64,000 nt of DNA from assembly GCA_937951895.1 (NCBI GenBank), contig CALFER010000073.1:1-64000 (forward strand), in the 5' to 3' direction. A model generated the notes under the pieces. That model was not told the DNA's origin. It was given only the letters and a program-made list of their open reading frames with translations, and made no database searches. Source of the DNA: an uncultured bacterium. Its GTDB lineage: Bacteria; CSSED10-310; CALFER01. Both the position numbers and the translations under genes were made by a program. Shown piece by piece: positions 33,567 to 40,018 of the stretch (the stretch's first letter is position 1; each line of letters starts with the position of its first letter).

Positions 33567-36272
33567 TCACATTTGAATGAACACGGGCGAACTGAACTGC
33601 CCGGATGATGAAAACGCCGAGATACCGAAATACAATCCGATTCCCCTCAATTCTGTGGGTACCGTGTATGATGTTGCGCTCGATATCAGGTTCGCACTGC
33701 CCAGAATGTACCCGCTGCCATCATCCCAGACGACCACATACCCGGCCGGCGACGGTGTGGGTGGCGTCCATGAGATCACTCCTCCTGCCGATGTGACATT
33801 GGTTACGGGACTCATCCCTGATGTGCTGTTCGGGAAATGATATCCGGTATCCAGGAGATGATAATCCAGGTAGTCTCCTTCAGAGCTTATTCCGGGTTGA
33901 AGAGAATCATATCCCGCGTTGATGCAGGGTGATGAGCTGTTCAGTTTGTAGTTGCCAGAACTGGGCGATGCGAAGAGAGGAGCAATATTCCCTCTGTCAT
34001 TATTGCTCAGGAGACTTCGATCGGGTTCCGTCAGCCAGTTCGAGTTGCAATAGTACACATTGTTCTGCGATCGGTACTGACATGTGTCCTTGGGATAGAA
34101 GAATATCGCACACTGGTAGCCCTGATCCGGACTGTAGATGATGTTGTTCATGAAAACCGGACAGTTCAGGTATTGCGCACCATGTGTGTATTGATAGACC
34201 GACAGCGTTCGATAGGACTCGATGAACGTATTGTTGTGAATCAACGGTGTCTGGACATGCGGCACAGACGTCGTCACATCGAAACTGCACAGCACATCGC
34301 TACGCCAGGTTTGGAACGCGACATCCTCCTCGAACCCATTACCAACAAACAGATTGTCATGAACCCGCCCATGAGCGCCTTTTTCCAGCATCACTCCGGC
34401 CAGATAGTTATTCTTCACTGTGTTGGATTCAAATTCATGAGACGTTTCCAGCACCACGCAACCGATGTAGTTTTCGTGAAACAGCGACCCGGTCACAGAC
34501 GCTTCCTGGAATCCCGGAATCGTCGACACGCAGATCATGGTGATGCCATCGATATTGCCTTCGAATTCGCAGTCCTCGACCTGTGTCGGAGCATTCATGA
34601 CAATACCGGGATCACGAAGCAGCAGCCCATTCGAGGTTTGTACGGTTTCCAGGTCATCCAGCACAGCATCGGGGATGGGATCACCCGGTACTTCATCGAA
34701 ATGACCGATCCGCAGATTACGCAATGTGATGCCCGCTCCATCCCGAATGACATAGGAACTGCTGCCAAACCGGAAATAGTCCGCGATCGCTGCGTTGAGG
34801 GGATCATCACCGATCAGAAATTCATTCTGCGTGACATTCGGGCCAACCGCCGAACAGGGCCAGAAAATAGCGGGTTTATATCCGTCATGTGAGACCCCTT
34901 CGACGGTGATATGTCCAATATAGTAAGGAATGATGAACCGGCACTGGTAAAAATGATCCACACCTCCGGAATGAATCCGTACCCAATCGCCGCCTTTGAT
35001 TCTGGGCGTTTCCAACACACTCGCCGGATCATCCAGACCGTACTCTGCTTCCGGAGTGATCGTCCATTCTTTGAACGGAGCGTCCGATTTGTATTCCCGA
35101 ACGTCATCCATCAAGTGCCCGTCGTCCGAAATGCCGCCGAAGATCGTAAACCAATAGTAGGCGGCTCCGTGACCATATCGATATGGGCTTCCGGTTACAG
35201 TACTGCTTGACCAAAGAAGGGTGGTCAGATCGAAGAACAGCAGATCGTTCAATGCGGCGTTCTCCTCATCCCTATCCCTGCCTCCATGCACAACCAGTCG
35301 AAGTTCCCGGGGATCCAGCGCGCAGGCATGATCCGCACGCGCATCCGGCACAAAAACACCCTCGGGGACAATCGGTATCCATTCCCGATCGGTCAGATCA
35401 TACGCAACTATCGCATCCGTTATCGACCCCTTTGGCGTAAACCCTCCATAGATCAAGACACGGGGATGTCGCTCCGGTCCATAAAAGGGATCATATACAA
35501 CCGACTCGCCTGTCACACCCGTGTACCGCAAGTCCGCGTTGATCTGGTCCCACTCGCACTCAACGGAGATCGAATACTCCCATGGATTTCCTGTGGTACT
35601 ATCTGCGATTGTGAAGGTGATCTTCCCGAGGTAGGCATCCCCTAATGACTCACCGTTTTCATCGATTCCTCCGAGCATGAAGACATAAGGGAAGGGATCA
35701 TCTCCGGTTGGTGGAATGTAGATCATGCGGTGCTTGGCACGTGCACAGGGCGTATCACCGCTCTGATCGACCCCGGTCCATCGCCAGTGATATTTAGACC
35801 CGAACCGGGCCTCATCTGTAAACACTTTCGTGCAAATCCAGAACGCATCGGTTGGGTTGCCGGATGATTCAAGGCCTCCGAAGGTCGCGAAGTGGAGAAA
35901 TCGTTTGACCGTAGCGGAGTTCAGTGCGGGCCAATTCTGGGGAATCATGGCGCCGTCCATGTAACTGCGGGCCGGGGGAATATCGAAGCACGCTTCCGGA
36001 TTGATCGGTGTCCAGATTCCGTCATTTTGAAGTGATGTGAACCACAGAGCGCCATTGGAATCCATCGTTGCGCCGTCCGGACCGATTCCGCCGTGAATGT
36101 AGAAATCGTTGGATTCCGTGTCGTGATGGTAGTCCAGCGCAGAGGCAAAGAAGGCACGGGGAATCGGGCGTTTGTCGGTGTAGGATTTGGTGTGCCACTG
36201 GCAATCCTCGGCGAATGTGTCGGGATGGAAGATCAGGAATCCAAGAGAAAGCATCATGATTTTTTTTATCAT
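33567..36272 (-). CDS. Secreted kelch-repeat/beta-helix protein (cassette gene B')
   Basis: 901 aa with AAGGAGG upstream; signal peptide IKKIMMLSLGFLIFHPDTFAE. Kelch blades YIHGGIGPDGA, ATFGGLESSG, FMLGGIDENGE, LIYGGFTPKGS, VVHGGRDRDEE and TIFGGISDDGH are followed by a beta-helix and a fibronectin-like end, as in gene B. The region FRFGSSSYVIRDGAGITLRNLRIGH is almost unchanged between B and B', whereas the kelch part has drifted more. Expression is expected from the poly-T-spacer promoter at 36331-36360. Confidence 0.8.
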   Translation of the reverse strand: MIKKIMMLSLGFLIFHPDTFAEDCQWHTKSYTDKRPIPRAFFASALDYHHDTESNDFYIHGGIGPDGATMDSNGALWFTSLQNDGIWTPINPEACFDIPPARSYMDGAMIPQNWPALNSATVKRFLHFATFGGLESSGNPTDAFWICTKVFTDEARFGSKYHWRWTGVDQSGDTPCARAKHRMIYIPPTGDDPFPYVFMLGGIDENGESLGDAYLGKITFTIADSTTGNPWEYSISVECEWDQINADLRYTGVTGESVVYDPFYGPERHPRVLIYGGFTPKGSITDAIVAYDLTDREWIPIVPEGVFVPDARADHACALDPRELRLVVHGGRDRDEENAALNDLLFFDLTTLLWSSSTVTGSPYRYGHGAAYYWFTIFGGISDDGHLMDDVREYKSDAPFKEWTITPEAEYGLDDPASVLETPRIKGGDWVRIHSGGVDHFYQCRFIIPYYIGHITVEGVSHDGYKPAIFWPCSAVGPNVTQNEFLIGDDPLNAAIADYFRFGSSSYVIRDGAGITLRNLRIGHFDEVPGDPIPDAVLDDLETVQTSNGLLLRDPGIVMNAPTQVEDCEFEGNIDGITMICVSTIPGFQEASVTGSLFHENYIGCVVLETSHEFESNTVKNNYLAGVMLEKGAHGRVHDNLFVGNGFEEDVAFQTWRSDVLCSFDVTTSVPHVQTPLIHNNTFIESYRTLSVYQYTHGAQYLNCPVFMNNIIYSPDQGYQCAIFFYPKDTCQYRSQNNVYYCNSNWLTEPDRSLLSNNDRGNIAPLFASPSSGNYKLNSSSPCINAGYDSLQPGISSEGDYLDYHLLDTGYHFPNSTSGMSPVTNVTSAGGVISWTPPTPSPAGYVVVWDDGSGYILGSANLISSATSYTVPTELRGIGLYFGISAFSSSGQFSSPVFIQM

Positions 36273-36330
36273 AACTCAACCTCCTTGTAAAAGCCGCGAC
36301 GTGTCGAGAGTGCGGCGTTAGTGTGAGATG

Positions 36331-36360
36331 ATTATGCGCTGTAAAAAAAAAAAAAGTCAA
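36331..36360 (-). promoter_or_regulatory. Candidate poly-T-spacer promoter of B'-C'
   Basis: On the minus strand TTGACT (36360-36355) and CATAAT (36336-36331) are separated by 18 bp. Twelve of those bases are T, giving a run of 13 T including the -35 box. The counterpart upstream of gene B has the same run length and a 17-bp spacer. Confidence 0.6.
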
Positions 36361-36379
36361 TATATCGAACATAAATAAT

Positions 36380-36408
36380 TTGCGATGTCGCGCGACTTCG
36401 GATAAGCT
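36380..36408 (+). promoter_or_regulatory. Candidate promoter of cassette gene A'
   Basis: TTGCGA, 17 bp, TAAGCT, ending 20 bp before the A' ATG. The spacer contains the perfect palindrome GTCGCGCGAC. Equivalent bases are kept upstream of gene A. Confidence 0.45.
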
Positions 36409-36428
36409 GAGATGAGGAGGTTGACAGA

Positions 36429-39400
36429 ATGCAGGATCAGTTAAAATCCCCCCCAACCCCCCTTTCACAAAGGGGGGCTTATAAGGGTAATGACTATCAT
36501 CCCCCTTTAGTGAAAGGGGGACAGGAGGGGGATTTAAGAAGACATCGAATTCGACTTATCCTGCTGTTTCTGATTCCATTTGTATTCTATACTCCAGCCT
36601 TTGCTTCAGACTATTATGTCGATGCGGTCAACGGCAACGACACAACCGGTGACGGAAGCGAAGCGAACCCCTGGAAAAAACTCCAGTTTGCGATCGATTC
36701 GATTACCGGAACCGAAGAGAACCCACATACCATCTTTCTTGCTCCGGGGCATTATGGACCAGCGGGAAGCGGGGATGAGTCAGGCATCTATCTGAAGAGT
36801 TTTTTAACATTATCAGGACTCAGAGAACGCACACAGGTTGATACTTTAATTGTCAAACGGATTAGTAGCTTTACGACATACAATGCCAAAGCTGTAGGAG
36901 TTACGGCTAATTTTATATTTGTTAACGAGCAGTCACAGAATATTGAATTTGAAAATTGCATCTTGATCTCGCAGGGTTATGGAGTTCATTTTTCTAATGC
37001 AAGTTCTGGCATTGTCAAGAACTGTGTGTTTTATCGCTGTAAGCTGGCAATGTTTATTGATCCCGATTGTTCGGTTGTATTTCAAAACACTGTGTTTTTT
37101 GATTGTTTAGATGAATTTCGCATCGAATCCGGTGCCGATGTCGCTTTTTCATATTGTCGGATGGACACCCTCCAACCCGGTGATGGCAATATTTCAGATG
37201 ATCCGATGTTTCTGGATGCGGTGAACCGTGACTTCCGTCTCAGGCGCGGATCACCCTGCATCGACACCGGCGATCCGGTTGATCCGGTTCCACCTGGTGG
37301 AGGCACCCGGATCGACATGGGCTGTCATGAATACACGTTCACACCGCAACTCTATATCGAAGACGTCGATCTTCCGGAATCGACGGGCGATAGCGACGGC
37401 ATTCCCGAATTGAATGAGAGCGGATTCATCACGGTCAAATTGGCCAATGGTGGCGAGGATGCGCTGGATTTATCCGCGCAATTCGTTCTGTCGGATTCAG
37501 ATATGCAGATCTCAACGGATTCCATCTCCTATCCTGATTTGTTGACAGGGGACTCCGAATGGCAGATCGGTAACGGCATATCCTGGAGTGTCCCGATTCG
37601 CACGGGCTGGTGTCTTCCGGCGGTGATCCGGATGGACTGGTCCTCGACCGGCGCATCGGGAACGTTCAATATCCCGATCAACCTGCACTCCGACACGGTG
37701 CATGCCGATCCGGTACTCGGAAACGACACATCAGGAGATGGATCTCCGGAATGGCCTTTCAAAACCATCCGACATGCAATTCAACATATGGTCGGGAGTC
37801 GATGGATTCCCACGACGATTCATGCCGGACAAGGGTTATTCTCTCCCTCCACCAACGGTGAAACGTATCCGATTTACTTTCTGGATTACGAATCAATCCG
37901 GGGTGATGGCCCGGATGCGACGATTCTCGATAATGATGGGCAGGAACTCTCCATGCTGATCAGCGGTTCGCACACCTCCATTTCTGACCTGCATATTCGC
38001 TCGACAAACGAGTACTATCACGCACAATTGGTTGAATTTCGCAACTGCATCGGAACGCTTCAGAATACAGTACAAACGCGCGTCAGGTTCGAGGGAGAAG
38101 ATTTGTATCTTCCCGGCACGTATGTTTGGTTCCCCAGTGAAGTCTCGATTTTCGACAATACTCTTCATGGGACGCTCGGAGTATATGGAGCGAGTGCGGC
38201 AGGATCGGTTATGAACAACTATTTCATTGGTGTCTATCTGGGTTCCCCTGAATATGTTGCGTTCAATCATTGTGGCGTCGCAAGAATGCATATCGCAGCC
38301 GATGACATCGCGCCTCCAATCACGATCAGACACAACGAAATCGACATCATGCACGAAACCTGTTACGGGTATTTTATATTTGAAGACAACTATGTTAAAC
38401 AAGACGATTTTTACTCGCGTCCGACTGCACAGAGCAAAATCACCCGGAATGTTTTCAAAAACACACTTGTGGAAATTGTCGATCAACCGACACCCTTTGC
38501 CGTGACTCACAACATCATGCTCAGCGATCGAACGGCCTATCCCTATCCCAGTTTTTGCGGCATCAACAGTGCCGTGCAATTCTATAACAATGCCGGCGCT
38601 TATCTCATCCGTCGTTTCGACAATGTCAAATTGTATGGAACCTTCAACTCCGGTGCATCCTCAATGGACAACTGCCTGGCGATGTGTGTCAGCATGGATG
38701 CGTATTGGGATACGGCGGCATGGGGTCGGCATGGAATCTCCTACTACAACATGATGGATTCCGGTCTGTGCGAACGTGCCTCTTACAGCGATCTGCCGGG
38801 CTGCACGCTCCCGACCAATCTCGATGTCGAACCCGGCATTCGAGGGTCCGGGACGATCACCGAGATCGGTCCGGGATACCTCACAGATGACACCGCCGCC
38901 TGGGTTCCTGGCGCTTACCGCGGTCTGCCGGTCAACCCGGCCATTCTTCATTCGGACCGTATCTTTCGCTGTGAAGACAACGACGAAACGACCCTTTTCT
39001 TCAGCGAAAACCCGGCGGATGTTGCGGTGATCGGGGATGTCTATTTCCTGCCGGATTTTGAATTGAGACGCATGTCGGATGGATATGCGTATGATTCACC
39101 CATGATCGATGCGGGAAACCCGGATCCTGCGTTCAATGATCCGGACGGTACGCGGTGCGACATCGGACCATGGGGAGGTCCGCTCTCAACGACACCCCTG
39201 CCCCTGATTCCGACCTGGCCGCCCTATACTGCAACACCGGTTATATCACCCACTCCCGCCCCGAGTCCGACTGCGACTCCTTCCCCCTGGGATACACCTG
39301 CGGATTCTCCAACCCCATTGTCATCCGCAACCCCCACATCACCACCGGAGGAGATCACTTACGACCTGATTCTCAATGCGGATCGTTTCGGGCCGGGCGA

Positions 39401-39692
39401 CGCGTTCAGCCTGACCCGCTCCGCAGTCAATTCCGGATCTTCACGTCCGGTATTCGAGATCATCGTGCTGGATGTCTACGGCAGTTACTATTTCTGGCCG
39501 GAATGGACGCCGGAACTGCAGGGTATTGAGAGTGTCTTGCTGCACGGTGTCTCGACGATCGTTGTTTTGCAGTTTACCTGGCCGTCAGGGGATGTCGGGC
39601 ACGCATCGAATCTATGGTTCTGGGGCGGGTGTGTGGATCCCGCCACCGGAACTCTCGTTACCGGTATCTCAGGCGCCGATTTCGGGTACTGA
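36429..39692 (+). CDS. Secreted parallel beta-helix protein (cassette gene A') with in-frame repeat insertion at its N-terminus
   Basis: 1087 aa from the ATG at 36429 (GAGGAGG eight bases upstream, as in gene A). Residues about 5-36 are encoded by a palindromic intergenic-type repeat (36444-36535) lying between the start codon and the hydrophobic core of the signal peptide (RRHRIRLILLFLIPFVFYTPAFASDYY). After that the protein tracks gene A: DUF1565-like modules, PbH1 helices, SPCIDTGDPVDPVPPGGG, a Pro/Thr linker and the terminal VLDVYGSYYFWPEWT domain, which is nearly identical to that of A. The 36.8-37.2 kb part is AT-rich and is the segment most different from A. Confidence 0.8.
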   Translation: MQDQLKSPPTPLSQRGAYKGNDYHPPLVKGGQEGDLRRHRIRLILLFLIPFVFYTPAFASDYYVDAVNGNDTTGDGSEANPWKKLQFAIDSITGTEENPHTIFLAPGHYGPAGSGDESGIYLKSFLTLSGLRERTQVDTLIVKRISSFTTYNAKAVGVTANFIFVNEQSQNIEFENCILISQGYGVHFSNASSGIVKNCVFYRCKLAMFIDPDCSVVFQNTVFFDCLDEFRIESGADVAFSYCRMDTLQPGDGNISDDPMFLDAVNRDFRLRRGSPCIDTGDPVDPVPPGGGTRIDMGCHEYTFTPQLYIEDVDLPESTGDSDGIPELNESGFITVKLANGGEDALDLSAQFVLSDSDMQISTDSISYPDLLTGDSEWQIGNGISWSVPIRTGWCLPAVIRMDWSSTGASGTFNIPINLHSDTVHADPVLGNDTSGDGSPEWPFKTIRHAIQHMVGSRWIPTTIHAGQGLFSPSTNGETYPIYFLDYESIRGDGPDATILDNDGQELSMLISGSHTSISDLHIRSTNEYYHAQLVEFRNCIGTLQNTVQTRVRFEGEDLYLPGTYVWFPSEVSIFDNTLHGTLGVYGASAAGSVMNNYFIGVYLGSPEYVAFNHCGVARMHIAADDIAPPITIRHNEIDIMHETCYGYFIFEDNYVKQDDFYSRPTAQSKITRNVFKNTLVEIVDQPTPFAVTHNIMLSDRTAYPYPSFCGINSAVQFYNNAGAYLIRRFDNVKLYGTFNSGASSMDNCLAMCVSMDAYWDTAAWGRHGISYYNMMDSGLCERASYSDLPGCTLPTNLDVEPGIRGSGTITEIGPGYLTDDTAAWVPGAYRGLPVNPAILHSDRIFRCEDNDETTLFFSENPADVAVIGDVYFLPDFELRRMSDGYAYDSPMIDAGNPDPAFNDPDGTRCDIGPWGGPLSTTPLPLIPTWPPYTATPVISPTPAPSPTATPSPWDTPADSPTPLSSATPTSPPEEITYDLILNADRFGPGDAFSLTRSAVNSGSSRPVFEIIVLDVYGSYYFWPEWTPELQGIESVLLHGVSTIVVLQFTWPSGDVGHASNLWFWGGCVDPATGTLVTGISGADFGY
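36444..36535. repeat. Palindromic repeat inserted in the A' coding sequence
   Basis: It opens with AAATCCCC and closes with GGGGATTT. Inside are two hairpins, CCCCCCTTT-CAC-AAAGGGGGG (36457-36477) and CCCCCTTTAGTGAAAGGGGG (36500-36519). This type of C/G-run repeat is common between genes in environmental genomes; here it is inside an open frame. Confidence 0.75.
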
Positions 39693-39736
39693 CTTCGCCT
39701 GTCCGTTCATCACCTTATCGGTCAGTACGTAAGTAA

Positions 39737-39758
39737 CGTCGGGCCTCCGTGCCCGACG
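39737..39758. repeat. Hairpin CGTCGGGC/GCCCGACG after A'
   Basis: 8-bp perfect stem with a 6-base loop, 45 bp after the A' stop. Possible weak terminator; no U tract. Confidence 0.5.
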
Positions 39759-39788
39759 GCACATACATAGCTGGGTCTAATACGCACG

Positions 39789-39846
39789 GCCCGCCGGCAG
39801 GGACGCCTTGGGGTTGTAATTCGCATTGCCCGCCGGCAGGGACGCC
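39789..39846 (+). repeat. Two direct repeats GCCCGCCGGCAGGGACGCC
   Basis: The 19-mer occurs exactly at 39789-39807 and 39828-39846, a 39-bp period. Too few copies and no conserved spacer for CRISPR. Confidence 0.6.
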
Positions 39847-39871
39847 GGCGGCTGCTGCCCGACGGCAAATG

Positions 39872-39893
39872 GATTCCCGCATGCGCGGGAATC
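39872..39893. repeat. dRS3-like inverted repeat ATTCCC-N8-GGGAAT
   Basis: GATTCCCGC and GCGGGAATC form a 9-bp stem around ATGC. The core matches the ATTCCC-N8-GGGAAT pattern known from Neisseria dRS3 elements and similar repeats in other genomes. Confidence 0.6.
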
Positions 39894-39901
39894 ATAAGTT
39901 A

Positions 39902-39950
39902 TTGACTAATATAGCTTCCCTCTTTGCAAAACGGGGACGGGAGGGCGATT
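39902..39950 (+). repeat. Right flanking direct repeat of cassette copy 2
   Basis: TTGACTAATATAGCTTCCC, CTTT, then CGGGGACGGGAGGG and GATT, in the same orientation as 31553-31603. Within the 326-bp A'-clpB interval the rest is the repeats listed above plus the clpB promoter region. Confidence 0.7.
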
Positions 39951-39970
39951 CTATTGCGACGTCGCAACCC

Positions 39971-39986
39971 TGGCACCGAATTTGAT
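39971..39986 (+). promoter_or_regulatory. Near-consensus sigma-54-like element before clpB
   Basis: TGGCAC, five bases, TTGAT: spacing is correct but the -12 GC is GA. A start near 39997 would leave a short leader before AAGGAGG at 40006-40012. Weak alone; supported mainly by the exact sigma-54 promoter of the other chaperone operon. Confidence 0.3.
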
Positions 39987-40018
39987 ACACTGTTTGCGAA
40001 CCCTGAAGGAGGTGTTTC

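Larger units (their letters stand above)
31630..39692. repeat. Surface cassette copy 2 (C'-B'-A'), inverted relative to copy 1
   Basis: Gene order, orientation relationships, the 11-bp B'-C' gap, and the divergent A'/B' spacer repeat those of 10928-18880 in mirror image. A direct repeat of about 50 bp lies at each side (31553 and 39902). Between the two cassettes lie 12.7 kb, including the PDH and heat-shock operons. Confidence 0.85.

Noticed and set aside
36022..36468. Minus-strand frame extending through the palindromic repeat upstream of B'
   Set aside because: Out of frame with B', and its start is made of repeat sequence read in reverse.
39789..39846. Two 19-bp direct repeats as a minimal CRISPR
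   Set aside because: Only two copies, 20-bp gap, no cas genes in the window.
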